Below are positions 1 to 8,932 of a stretch of 40,673 nt of DNA, piece after piece. A model generated the notes under the pieces. That model was not told the DNA's origin. It did no database searches and worked only from the letters and a program-made list of their open reading frames with translations. Each line of letters begins with the position of its first letter. Within the stretch, counting starts at the first letter, position 1. A program made the position numbers and the translations under genes. Origin of the DNA: JAEDES01 sp045649455 (GTDB lineage: Bacteria > Bacillota_I > Bacilli_A > RF39 > UBA660); assembly GCA_045649455.1 (NCBI GenBank), contig JAZRPV010000030.1:1-40673 (forward strand), written 5' to 3'.

Positions 1-1072
1 TAATAAAAAGTATAAACATGAATGTAAATCTACCATTAAATCCACATGGTACAGAAAAACCATGCCATATATAATTAAAATAATTAAATCCAATAGATAA
101 TATTAATATTAATAAAATAATACTTGTACTTATCTTTTCTATTAAACTTATCTTATTATTAATAAAATAAAAATACATAAGTGGATAAACAATTATAGAT
201 GTATATATATAAAATCCAAAAGGATTAGTAACACCTAAAGTTTTCATATTACCAATCAAGTAATGTTCAAATACATTTCTTAAAGTAAATAATAATTCAA
301 AAGATTCTCCTCCAAATAATCCAGTCATCCCTCTTGAATAACTACCTAATTCTAAAAATACTGGTAAGAATATAAAACTCATAGTAAAACACGTTAATGC
401 AGATACAATTATAAATTTAATATTATTTTTAAAAATATTACTCTTCTCATTAACAATATTTTTATAATTAAAATATATAAATACAAATATACATACCATA
501 TAAGCAAAATAATAATTACTCATAATAATCATCATTAAACTAATTATATATAACAAATATTTATCTTCTTTAATAATCTTATCAATCCCTAAAAGTACTA
601 AAGGAAATAACATATATACATCTAAAAATTCAACAACCATGTTATATGAAACATAATATGATGATAATGCATATAACAATGAAAATAACATAAATATAAT
701 TTTCTTTTCTTTAGAAAATTGATATTTTAAAAACTTATAACAAAACAAAGCTGAAAATGCCGACTTCAAAATAATAATTGTTAAAAAAGAAATATTAGAA
801 TCTTTAATAATAAAATAAATCAAATTAAATGGAGACATTAAATAATAATATATTAATCCTAATGAACTATCTCCTATTCCTAAACTAAAATCATACAAAG
901 AAAAACTTCCATTTTTTATATGTTCTAATATTGGATAAACTTGTGATTTTAAATCACTAATCATAATACTATTATCAAATATTCCTATAAAATAAAAAAC
1001 ACCTATAAATAAAATAATAGTAGAAATAAAACTTATAATTTCACCTATATTATTTTTAATAAGTCTCTTCAT
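1..1072 (-). CDS. YfhO-family multi-pass membrane protein (3' end outside window)
   Basis: This open frame starts at an ATG at 1072, preceded by a GAGGGTGG ribosome binding site, and reads through 357 codons without a stop to the window edge, so its C-terminus is missing. The protein opens with a hydrophobic helix. Then comes an extracytoplasmic stretch with DLKSQVYPILEHIKNG and a glycine-rich segment before LMSPFNLIYF, followed by many further membrane helices. That order is characteristic of YfhO/GT-C-like proteins, which in Bacillus subtilis are linked to lipoteichoic acid glycosylation with a lipid-linked sugar donor. The family assignment comes from recognised sequence style; the sugar and acceptor are unknown. 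RNA1 and its terminators lie just upstream on the same strand, so transcription may be linked to them. Confidence 0.75.
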   Translation of the reverse strand, partial: MKRLIKNNIGEIISFISTIILFIGVFYFIGIFDNSIMISDLKSQVYPILEHIKNGSFSLYDFSLGIGDSSLGLIYYYLMSPFNLIYFIIKDSNISFLTIIILKSAFSALFCYKFLKYQFSKEKKIIFMLFSLLYALSSYYVSYNMVVEFLDVYMLFPLVLLGIDKIIKEDKYLLYIISLMMIIMSNYYFAYMVCIFVFIYFNYKNIVNEKSNIFKNNIKFIIVSALTCFTMSFIFLPVFLELGSYSRGMTGLFGGESFELLFTLRNVFEHYLIGNMKTLGVTNPFGFYIYTSIIVYPLMYFYFINNKISLIEKISTSIILLILILSIGFNYFNYIWHGFSVPCGFNGRFTFMFILFI

Positions 1073-1125
1073 AGAACCACCCTCAAAGTATCTTACTACT
1101 TATATATTATCACATATAAACAAAA

Positions 1126-1145
1126 AAACGAGAAAAATCTCGTTT
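1126..1145 (-). terminator. Intrinsic terminator after RNA1, upstream of yfhO-like gene
   Basis: A perfect 8-bp stem (AAACGAGA / TCTCGTTT) with a four-base loop is followed on the minus strand by a T-run. It is the second of two tandem terminators behind RNA1 and lies 53 bases before the YfhO-like start codon, so it could also act as an attenuator for that gene. Confidence 0.7.
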
Positions 1146-1152
1146 ATAAGAA

Positions 1153-1249
1153 CAAAAATGACCGGCTGAGCCGGTCTTCAGGGGGTTCGGTTGAATATAC
1201 TCTCACATTAAACCGTGAGAGATATCGGCGTGATATTATACCATCACGC
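1153..1249 (-). ncRNA. RNA1: candidate small structured RNA with C-rich open segment
   Basis: A consensus promoter (TTGACA at 1279-1284, 17-bp spacer, TATGAT at 1256-1261, minus strand) points to a start near 1249. The transcript would fold into two look-alike hairpins with 7-bp stems and 8-base loops GGTATAAT (1228-1249) and GGTTTAAT (1200-1221). An unpaired segment containing ACCCCCTGA (1178-1186) follows, then a GC-rich hairpin (1160-1176) with five Ts that can end the RNA at about 97 nt. No reading frame is credible. It does not match any riboswitch core I recognise. Exposed C-rich segments are typical of trans-acting small RNAs of Gram-positives that target ribosome binding sites; applying this here is inference. 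A leader RNA for the downstream gene is the alternative. Confidence 0.6.
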
Positions 1250-1255
1250 ATCTTA

Positions 1256-1284
1256 ATCATAAATTAATAAAGAAAAATTGTCAA
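1256..1284 (-). promoter_or_regulatory. Promoter of RNA1
   Basis: On the minus strand, TTGACA and TATGAT are separated by 17 bp, an almost perfect housekeeping-sigma promoter. The predicted start coincides with the base of the first RNA1 hairpin. No gene begins within 180 bases downstream. Confidence 0.7.
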
Positions 1285-1387
1285 TTAATTAACATAAAAT
1301 AATTTTTTCTTTACACTTTACCAATTCACTATACATTCATTACTACACAATAGTATACACTCATTTTACATTAGTAAACTTTACACT

Positions 1388-1418
1388 AAAAAAAGATAAG
1401 ACTAACTAGCCTTATCTT
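1388..1418 (-). terminator. recG terminator
   Basis: AAGATAAG and CTTATCTT form an 8-bp stem followed by a T-run on the minus strand. The upstream arm overlaps the last codons of recG. Confidence 0.75.
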
Positions 1419-3405
1419 CTGCAATTGACGCGATTAACATCTTTTTAAGTTCATCATCATCTGTTTCTTTATCTAATAAATACTCTTTTGAATCTTTTTT
1501 AGCTTGTAATAATATCTTATAATCATTTCTTATATTAGCAATCTTAAAAGTCATATCTCCACTTTGTTTAGTACCAAATAAATCTCCATGACCTCTTAAC
1601 TTAAAGTCCTCTTCACTAATAACGAAACCATCATCTTCTTTTTCCATTATCTTAAGTCTTTCTGCATCACTATCACTAATTAAGATACATTGACTCTTAG
1701 AAGTACCTCTACCAACTCTACCTCTTAATTGATGTAATGTTGATAAACCAAATCTATCTGCATCAAAGATAATCATTGATGTAGCATTAGGTACATCCAC
1801 TCCTACTTCAACAACTGTAGTTGAAATAAGAATTTGTACTTCATTATTTTTAAATTGTTCCATGATTAAGTCTTTTGCTCCACTGCTCATCTTACCATGT
1901 ACCATTTCTATTTTATAATGTTCACCAAATGCTAATTTCATTTGATCTTTTAATTTACAAACTGTTGTTAAATCAGAACTTTCACTTTCTTCAATAAGTG
2001 GTGCAATTACATATACTTGATGACCATCTTTTAATTCTGTATACATCATTTCAAGTACTTCTTTAATTTCACTATTCTTCTTAACATATGTATCAATCTT
2101 TTGTCTTCCTTTTGGTCTTTCTTTAATAGTAGAAATATCCATATCCCCAAAGATTGTTAAAGCATAAGTTCTAGGAATTGGAGTTGCACTCATATAAAGT
2201 ACATCTGGTTTAATTCCTTTGTTTTGTAAGTTTGCTCTTTGATGAACTCCAAATCTATGTTGTTCATCTGTAATAACTAAACCTAAATTATTATATTCAA
2301 CTTCATCTTGAATTAAAGCATGTGTTCCAATAACCATATGAACACTACCATCCTTTAATCCTTTATATATTTCAGTCTTATCTTTCTTAGAAGTAGAACC
2401 TGTTAATAATTCAATTCTAACATCTTCCTTTTCAAAGAATTTCTTTAAGTTTAAATAATGTTGCATTGCAAGTATTTCAGTTGGTGCCATTAAAGCACTT
2501 TGATATCCACTTAAATGGTTAGCAAACATACCTATAAAAGACACAATAGTCTTACCACTACCAACATCACCTTGTAATAATCTATTCATTCTATTAGGAG
2601 CTTCTAAATCATTTAAAATCTCCTCTACTGCATTTAATTGATCATTAGTTAGTTCAAAAGGAATCTTCTTCATAAACTTATCAAGTTTACTTCTATCAAT
2701 CTTTCTTTCTAAACCACTTTTCTTTTTCTTATTTTGTAATTTTAAATAATTAATCTTAAACATAAATTGGAATAATTCTTCATATTTAAGTCTAATTGTA
2801 ACTTCTTTTAACTTCTCACTAGTAGAAGGATTATGTATTAAATTCAAAGAAGTCTTTTTATTAGAAAAACCATACTTTTCTATATAACTACTAGGTATAT
2901 AATCAGGTATTTCTTTTCCATGCATTAACAAAGCCATATTTATATATGTAGACATATTCTTAGTTGTAAGACCACTTGTACAATGATATACAGGTTCAAT
3001 CTTTACTTTATTAGGTAAAGTTTCTAACTTAATCTCTGATGCTGTAATAATATTCTTCTTTTTATCTAACTTTCCTATAACAGTAACTCCTGTCCCTACA
3101 GTTAAGTTACTCTTCATAAAAGCTCTATTAAAGATAGAAACCCCTACTACACCAGAAGGAGTCACTAAACGAAAGTTCATCTTGTTTAAACCTGCTTTAA
3201 ATCTCATTAAAATAGGTACACTCTCAACTTTCCCATCTATTATAATCTTTTCACCATCTTCTACTTCAGATAAGACATTTCTTTCTAGTATTTCATATCT
3301 GAATGGATAATGTGTTACTAAGTCCTCAATTGTATTAATATTTATCTTATTTAATAAAGAAAGGGATTTCGGTCCTACACCTTTTACATCTTTCAACTCT
3401 GTCAT
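1402..3405 (-). CDS. recG: ATP-dependent DNA helicase RecG
   Basis: RecG is a branch-migrating helicase that remodels stalled replication forks and Holliday junctions. The frame gives 667 residues, near the usual length. It starts with a helix-hairpin-helix-like segment (KGVGPK), followed by an OB-type wedge domain over roughly residues 50-140. The superfamily 2 motifs follow in order: Walker A GDVGSGKT near residue 280, a DEQH Walker B box, SATPIPRT, and the QLRGRVGRG arginine-finger motif near 560. I place the start at the ATG at 3405, with AGGAAG eight bases upstream; a GTG nine bases earlier sits too close to that ribosome binding site. It appears monocistronic, with its own terminator and a TATAAT box at 3429-3434. 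Confidence 0.96.
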   Translation of the reverse strand: MTELKDVKGVGPKSLSLLNKININTIEDLVTHYPFRYEILERNVLSEVEDGEKIIIDGKVESVPILMRFKAGLNKMNFRLVTPSGVVGVSIFNRAFMKSNLTVGTGVTVIGKLDKKKNIITASEIKLETLPNKVKIEPVYHCTSGLTTKNMSTYINMALLMHGKEIPDYIPSSYIEKYGFSNKKTSLNLIHNPSTSEKLKEVTIRLKYEELFQFMFKINYLKLQNKKKKSGLERKIDRSKLDKFMKKIPFELTNDQLNAVEEILNDLEAPNRMNRLLQGDVGSGKTIVSFIGMFANHLSGYQSALMAPTEILAMQHYLNLKKFFEKEDVRIELLTGSTSKKDKTEIYKGLKDGSVHMVIGTHALIQDEVEYNNLGLVITDEQHRFGVHQRANLQNKGIKPDVLYMSATPIPRTYALTIFGDMDISTIKERPKGRQKIDTYVKKNSEIKEVLEMMYTELKDGHQVYVIAPLIEESESSDLTTVCKLKDQMKLAFGEHYKIEMVHGKMSSGAKDLIMEQFKNNEVQILISTTVVEVGVDVPNATSMIIFDADRFGLSTLHQLRGRVGRGTSKSQCILISDSDAERLKIMEKEDDGFVISEEDFKLRGHGDLFGTKQSGDMTFKIANIRNDYKILLQAKKDSKEYLLDKETDDDELKKMLIASIAEDKAS

Positions 3406-3428
3406 GGGCTTCACTTCCTTCCTGGCCT

Positions 3429-3449
3429 ATTATAACACAAAACACCCCT
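3429..3449 (-). promoter_or_regulatory. recG -10 region with 12-bp element repeated in RNA2 promoter
   Basis: On the minus strand a TATAAT box (3429-3434) lies directly downstream of AGGGGTGTTTTG (3438-3449). The same 12 bases recur at 3552-3563 inside the divergent RNA2 promoter. The -35 box is weak. A shared operator is possible but unproven. Confidence 0.45.
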
Positions 3450-3547
3450 ATTTTTCCAACATTTTTTGCAAATAAAAACACATATTTTAAAATATCCCAA
3501 TTTTCTTCAAAAAAAAGCCATTTTTTTAACTTTTTTCACATTTTTTA

Positions 3548-3576
3548 TTGACAAAACACCCCTCTTCGGTTAGTAT
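3548..3576 (+). promoter_or_regulatory. Promoter of RNA2
   Basis: TTGACA (3548-3553) and TAGTAT (3571-3576) are 17 bp apart on the plus strand. The spacer contains CAAAACACCCCT, the 12-bp element also present in the recG promoter region. The predicted start is near 3583. Confidence 0.7.
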
Positions 3577-3582
3577 AGTAAT

Positions 3583-3718
3583 CACCAATTCGGAATTAGG
3601 CGAATTGGTCGCTAGTATCACACTAGCCAACCCCTTTTTATTCTTTTTGGAGGTTGCCCTCAGGGGGTGCAACCTCTTAGATTAAAAACAAAAGAGATGT
3701 TTGCCGACATCTCTTTTT
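3583..3718 (+). ncRNA. RNA2: candidate stand-alone structured small RNA
   Basis: The transcript lies between recG and the oxidoreductase gene, which point away from and towards it, so it leads no gene. Predicted elements are a 9-bp hairpin (3584-3609), a 6-bp hairpin (3611-3627), a single-stranded AACCCC plus T-rich stretch, an 8-bp hairpin (3650-3676) whose loop holds TCAGGGGGT, and a 10-bp terminator stem (3691-3716) with a T-run. ACCCC at 3630-3634 can pair with GGGGT in the third loop (3664-3668), which suggests a pseudoknot. There is no credible open frame. I cannot assign it to a known RNA family. Confidence 0.65.
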
Positions 3719-3737
3719 CGTTGTATTAATAAAAAAA

Positions 3738-3767
3738 TAAAAGACTAGATTATTCTAGTCTTTTTTA
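3738..3767 (-). terminator. Terminator of the oxidoreductase gene
   Basis: AAAAGACTAGA and TCTAGTCTTTT form an 11-bp stem with T-runs on both sides, overlapping the stop codon of the upstream gene. It could work in both directions. Confidence 0.75.
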
Positions 3768-6700
3768 TTACTTAATCCTTGATAGTATTTATATCTATCT
3801 TCAGCATGTTTTTGATTTTCCTCTAACATTTCTTTAGCTTCTTTATTAAGTTTATTTAATGAACGATATCTATCTTCTCCATTAATAAATTCTTGATACT
3901 TACTAAAGTCTGCTTGAGAATCCATACTAAATTGTTTGTTAGTTGGATTGTAATGGAATAATGGGAAATATCCTGAAGATGTAGCTTCTTTTTCTTCTTG
4001 AAGACTATTCTTCATTCCTTTAATTATTCCTTGTGCAATACATGGAGCATAAGCAATGATAATACTTGGTCCATCATATGCTTCAGCTTCTTTTAATACT
4101 CTAATTGCTTGATTTGCATTCGCTCCTAGAGAAATAGTTCCAACATAAACATGTGGATATGTAAGAGCAATCTTTGCTAAATCTTTCTTAGCAGTTTCTT
4201 TACCTGAAGAAGCAAACTTCGCAACTGCACCCATTCTAGTAGACTTAGATGATTGTCCACCAGTATTTGAATATACTTCAGTATCAAGTACTAAAATATT
4301 TACATTTTCTTTATTAGCAAGAACATGGTCAATTCCATTATATCCAATGTCATATGCCCATCCATCTCCACCAATCATCCAAACGCTTCTTGGCATTACA
4401 AAGTCTTTTAATTTATCTAAACCTTCAATTCTAGTTTCATCAATTACTTCAAGTAATGCTTTAGCATTTTCTTCATTTTGAGTTTCTGCATAATTCTTAT
4501 AAATTTCTTGTTCACTCTTCTTAACAAGTTTAATATTATTTGTAATCATTCTAGAAATTCTATCTTTCATAGCTTGATCAGCAATTCTCATACCAAATCC
4601 AAACTCAGCATTATCTTCAAATAATGAATTAGCCCATGGAATTGAATATGGCATAGATGGTGAAGATGCTCCATAAATAGAAGAACATCCAGTCGCATTA
4701 GCAACAACCATTCTATCCCCAAATAATTGTGTAACAAGTTTTAAATAAGCAGTTTCTCCACATCCAGCACAAGCTCCTGGGAACTCAAACTTAGGTTTAA
4801 CAAACTGACTACCTTTAACAGTTGCTACATTCATTACATTTTTCTTTTCACTTACTTCATTAAATAAGTATTTATATTCTTCGATCTTTTTATCTTTTTC
4901 TAATTCTTCTTTAGCTTTCATTATGATAGCTTTAGCACCCTTCTTACCAGGACACACATCAGCACATAATCCACAACCTGTACAATCAGGTAAACTTACA
5001 CCAACTGTATATTTATAATTTTGATTTGGAATATTTCCATTAATTAAATTTCTACTTACAGATTCAGGTGCATCTATTTCTTCTTTCTCATTTAATAAGA
5101 AAGGTCTAATAACAGCATGTGGACATACTAAAGAACACATATTACATGAGATACAATTTTCACTAATAAAGCAAGGTGCCATATCAGCAATATCTCTCTT
5201 ATCATATCTAGAAGTACCAGCTTCAGTCATACCATCAGCCATATTAATGAAACTACTTACTGGTAAATTATCACCCTCACCAGTATCAATCATTTCAAAC
5301 ATACTCTTCTTATTTCCTAAATCAAGTGCAAAGTCTACATAAGGAAGTTTTACAGGTACTAAAGCATCTAAACACATCTCTATTGCCTTAACATTCTTCT
5401 CTACTAAATTTCCACTCTTGTTAGCAAATTTAACTGCTAAGTTTTCTTTAATTTTACCAATAGCAAAATCTAAATCTATAATTTTACCAAGTTTAAATAT
5501 TAAAGATTCCATAATAGCACTTATCTTACCAGAAATACCACATTCCTTAGCAATCTTATCAGCATCTACTACATACATTTTAATATTTCTACTTTGAATA
5601 ATCTTTTTATCATGAATAGTCATAGATAATAATAAATCATCTGGTTTCTTATTACTATTAACAACAAAAATACCATTTTCTTTAATCTTATCTAACATTT
5701 TTAATTTCTTAAGATAACTTTCTTTTGTACAAACTATTAAACTAGCTTTCTCTACATAATAAGTAGATTTAACTGGTTTCTTAGCAAATCTTAAATGTGA
5801 AATAGTTACTCCACCAGACTTCTTAGAATCATATTGGAAATATCCTTGTACATATGCATTTGTATAAGTTCCAGTAACTTTCATTAAGTCTTTAGCTGCA
5901 CTAACCATTCCGTCACTACCAAATCCATATATTAAGAATTCTATATTCTTATTTGGAATAGTAAATGTCTTATCATAAGGAACACTTAAATTAGTAATAT
6001 CATCGTTAATACCAACTGTAAAATTATTATGAACATCTCTACTATCTAAGAAATCAAATACTCCCTTAATCATAGCAGGTGTTGTATTCTTACTAGAAAG
6101 TCCATATCTACCACCATAAACACTTACTTTAGCATCTACTTCTTTAATAGTCTTAACAACATCTAAGTATAAAGGTTCTCCACTAGATCCCGCTTCTTTA
6201 GTTCTATCTAATACTGCAATCTTTTTAACAGTCTTAGGTAATGCTTTTAAGAAGTATTTTGTACTAAATGGTCTATATAAATGTACTTCTAATAAACCAA
6301 CTTGTTCATTCTTATTATTAACTAAATAATCTACTGTTTCTTTTACTGTTTCACAAACAGATCCCATCGCTACAATTACTCTAGTAGCTTCACTGCTACC
6401 ATAATAATTAAATGGTTGATAATTTCCACCAGTAATCTTATTAATTTCTTTCATATAGTCATTAACAATATCTGGTACTTTATCATAATATTGATTTCTT
6501 ACTTCTGTATTTTGGAAATAAATATCTTCATTTTGAGCAGTTCCAAATATTGCTGGTTTATTTGGATTCATCGCTCTATTTCTAAATTCTTCTAATGCTT
6601 TTTTATCTATTAAATCTTTTAATTTATCTGTATCAATTACATCTATTTTTTGTAATTCATGACTTGTTCTAAAACCATCAAAAAAGTTTATAAATGGTAC

Positions 6701-7183
6701 TCTTCCTTTAATTGCTGCTAAATGTGCTACTCCAGTTAAATCCATTACTTGTTGTACTGAAGAAGAAGCTAACATCGCAAACCCAGTTGAACGAGCTGCA
6801 TATATATCTTGATGATCTCCAAAAATAGATAATGCATGTGTAGCTAAACTTCTAGCCGCTACATTTATAACACCAGGTAATAATTCTCCCGCAATTTTAT
6901 ACATATTAGGAAGCATTAATAATAAACCTTGACTTGCTGTATATGTTGTAGTTAAACATCCTGATAAAAGTGATCCATGTACCATACCAGCAGCCCCAGC
7001 TTCTGATTGCATTTCTACTACTCTAACAGGTGTATCAAAATAATTTAATTTTCCTTCACTACTCCACTTATCAGCTAACTCAGCCATTGGAGATGCAGGT
7101 GTAATAGGATAAATTCCCGCTACTTCTGTAAAATTATATGAAACATAACTACAAGCTTCATTTCCATCCATTATTCTCTTCAT
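3755..7183 (-). CDS. nifJ: Pyruvate:ferredoxin (flavodoxin) oxidoreductase
   Basis: This single-chain enzyme oxidatively decarboxylates pyruvate to acetyl-CoA and CO2 and passes electrons to ferredoxin, the core step of anaerobic pyruvate use. The 1142 residues match the usual length. The N-terminal pyrimidine-binding domain is marked by MDGNEA and IYPITPASPMAE. Two ferredoxin-type clusters follow, CISCNMCSLVCP near residue 680 and CTGCGLCADVCP near 736. The proximal cluster cysteines (CAGCGE near 808) and the thiamine-diphosphate motif GGDGWAYDIGYNG near 940 complete the set. AGGATG precedes the ATG. The gene appears to be transcribed alone. All domains are intact. Confidence 0.97.
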   Translation of the reverse strand: MKRIMDGNEACSYVSYNFTEVAGIYPITPASPMAELADKWSSEGKLNYFDTPVRVVEMQSEAGAAGMVHGSLLSGCLTTTYTASQGLLLMLPNMYKIAGELLPGVINVAARSLATHALSIFGDHQDIYAARSTGFAMLASSSVQQVMDLTGVAHLAAIKGRVPFINFFDGFRTSHELQKIDVIDTDKLKDLIDKKALEEFRNRAMNPNKPAIFGTAQNEDIYFQNTEVRNQYYDKVPDIVNDYMKEINKITGGNYQPFNYYGSSEATRVIVAMGSVCETVKETVDYLVNNKNEQVGLLEVHLYRPFSTKYFLKALPKTVKKIAVLDRTKEAGSSGEPLYLDVVKTIKEVDAKVSVYGGRYGLSSKNTTPAMIKGVFDFLDSRDVHNNFTVGINDDITNLSVPYDKTFTIPNKNIEFLIYGFGSDGMVSAAKDLMKVTGTYTNAYVQGYFQYDSKKSGGVTISHLRFAKKPVKSTYYVEKASLIVCTKESYLKKLKMLDKIKENGIFVVNSNKKPDDLLLSMTIHDKKIIQSRNIKMYVVDADKIAKECGISGKISAIMESLIFKLGKIIDLDFAIGKIKENLAVKFANKSGNLVEKNVKAIEMCLDALVPVKLPYVDFALDLGNKKSMFEMIDTGEGDNLPVSSFINMADGMTEAGTSRYDKRDIADMAPCFISENCISCNMCSLVCPHAVIRPFLLNEKEEIDAPESVSRNLINGNIPNQNYKYTVGVSLPDCTGCGLCADVCPGKKGAKAIIMKAKEELEKDKKIEEYKYLFNEVSEKKNVMNVATVKGSQFVKPKFEFPGACAGCGETAYLKLVTQLFGDRMVVANATGCSSIYGASSPSMPYSIPWANSLFEDNAEFGFGMRIADQAMKDRISRMITNNIKLVKKSEQEIYKNYAETQNEENAKALLEVIDETRIEGLDKLKDFVMPRSVWMIGGDGWAYDIGYNGIDHVLANKENVNILVLDTEVYSNTGGQSSKSTRMGAVAKFASSGKETAKKDLAKIALTYPHVYVGTISLGANANQAIRVLKEAEAYDGPSIIIAYAPCIAQGIIKGMKNSLQEEKEATSSGYFPLFHYNPTNKQFSMDSQADFSKYQEFINGEDRYRSLNKLNKEAKEMLEENQKHAEDRYKYYQGLSNKKD

Positions 7184-7235
7184 TAATCTTCATCCTTTCA
7201 ACTATATTAATTATATATCAATTATCTTTAAAAAA

Positions 7236-7260
7236 AAAGAATTTCCACAAGAAATTCTTT
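7236..7260 (-). terminator. Terminator after the HExxH gene
   Basis: AAAGAATTTC and GAAATTCTTT form a 10-bp stem with a run of T on the minus strand. It separates the HExxH gene from the oxidoreductase gene. Confidence 0.75.
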
Positions 7261-8869
7261 ATTCATTTTTACCTTTAAACTTCTCTTTAACATCTACTTC
7301 AAATAATTTTCTTCCATCTTCCATGAAACTAATTTGTTTAAAATTACATTCAATTGATTTTTCTTTATTCTCAAGACCAACTCTAGTAAGAAAAGCCCCA
7401 TCAAATAAATATATTTTAAATGGATATTCACCAAAATATTCTAAATCACAATCAAACTCACTACACACTAACATTTGTTGTTCAGAAAAACCTCTAACTA
7501 TATTAATTAAAGCCTCTTTATTACTAACATCACTCTTATTAATAATCTCTTCTATAGAAACTATATCCATAGGATAATAAAATAAATCATTATTATAAAC
7601 TAAATCAATTCCATTATCACTTTCTAATATATATGTTGGAGAATAATTAGTACCTAAAACCATTTGTAATAAATCTGATGCATTCTTAGGTTTATCTAAT
7701 AAATAATCTGATGTACGTGATGTTCCTTTAGAAAGTTCACTTCTTCTTATTCTACTGTCTTTAACTTTTTCAAGATCTAAATTACCTCTAATAACTTCTT
7801 TAGCTAAATCTCTATATATAGGTAATCTATCTTCATATTCTCTTTCTTCCTCAAATAATAAATCCAAGAAACTCTCTACATCATCACCTTCATAATCACC
7901 TAAAACATCACTATGATTATAAACCAAATCATAAAAACCAAACATCTTACTCGCTACCCAATTTAATTCACTATCATCTAAATCATCAACATCAATATCC
8001 ATCTCAGATACATCGAACTTCTTAGAATCATTTAATAAATAAAATAACCCTAGTTTACCACAATCTAATATATCTTGATCACAAATACTACCTTCTCTTC
8101 TTAATAATCTTAATACATCTAAATAAGTACTTAAATTAGGTTGTAATTGCATCTTATATAAATCTAAAAACTTCTTACTATTAAACTTTTCTTCTCCAAT
8201 ATGAACACTTACATGATATTGTGTAACAATATCACTTTCTAAATCAGCAATATTCCCATTAATAATATCATCAGTACATCCAGCTCTTGCCATATGAACA
8301 ATACTTTCATTCTTTCTAGCAAGTCTTCCAAAAAATACTTTATGGTCTTTATCACTATGACCAACAGGACAATCAAACTTCATAACTTCTGGATGAAACA
8401 ATTTATAAATATCACTTGGATTAGTTAAAAACATTTCTAATAATCTATTGTTCTTAACAAAATTAATTTGTCTAACAAAAGTTGGAATATATCCATTAAC
8501 ATGTCTTCTTCTTTTCATATCAATTTTCTTATATTCCACATACTTCTCTTCTGCTAAAGTAGTTAAACCTTCTATAAAATTATGATATTCAAATTCTCTT
8601 ACAAATAAACAATCAGTAATAACATGTATAAACTCATGAAACAATACTTTTCTAACGTCTTTTGTATCTTTAGATACAAATACTTGATTACCTTTATATT
8701 GACCTGCAATATTCTCTCCTAGTGTTGCATTAAAAACAATATTTTTATGCATATTAGAAATTATTCTTCTAAGTAATTCTTCTTCACTTAATAATCCAGG
8801 AAATATCCCCATAAAGTCTTCTATAAAATCTTTAATTGCTTGTTTAGTTTCTAAATTATATCTATCCAT
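7259..8869 (-). CDS. Uncharacterised protein with HExxH metallopeptidase-like motif
   Basis: The 536-residue protein has no signal peptide or clear membrane helix, so it is probably cytoplasmic. Its one recognisable element is HEFIH near residue 76 (LFHEFIHVITD), the zinc-binding signature of metallopeptidases. A further acidic residue follows at EGLTTLAEEKYVE, where gluzincins carry their third ligand. The remainder is charged and Asp/Glu-rich (for example around residues 270-340) and I recognise no family. Start: ATG at 8869 after GGGGG. It lies alone between two terminators. A peptidase function is only suggested by the motif. Confidence 0.7.
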   Translation of the reverse strand: MDRYNLETKQAIKDFIEDFMGIFPGLLSEEELLRRIISNMHKNIVFNATLGENIAGQYKGNQVFVSKDTKDVRKVLFHEFIHVITDCLFVREFEYHNFIEGLTTLAEEKYVEYKKIDMKRRRHVNGYIPTFVRQINFVKNNRLLEMFLTNPSDIYKLFHPEVMKFDCPVGHSDKDHKVFFGRLARKNESIVHMARAGCTDDIINGNIADLESDIVTQYHVSVHIGEEKFNSKKFLDLYKMQLQPNLSTYLDVLRLLRREGSICDQDILDCGKLGLFYLLNDSKKFDVSEMDIDVDDLDDSELNWVASKMFGFYDLVYNHSDVLGDYEGDDVESFLDLLFEEEREYEDRLPIYRDLAKEVIRGNLDLEKVKDSRIRRSELSKGTSRTSDYLLDKPKNASDLLQMVLGTNYSPTYILESDNGIDLVYNNDLFYYPMDIVSIEEIINKSDVSNKEALINIVRGFSEQQMLVCSEFDCDLEYFGEYPFKIYLFDGAFLTRVGLENKEKSIECNFKQISFMEDGRKLFEVDVKEKFKGKNE

Positions 8870-8909
8870 ACTGCATCCCCCAAAAATTGCCTATATAATA
8901 CTACAAAAA

Positions 8910-8932
8910 AAGAGAAAAATCAATTTTCTCTT
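8910..8932 (-). terminator. Terminator of the polysaccharide deacetylase gene
   Basis: AAGAGAAAA pairs with TTTTCTCTT across a short loop, followed by Ts on the minus strand. Confidence 0.65.
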
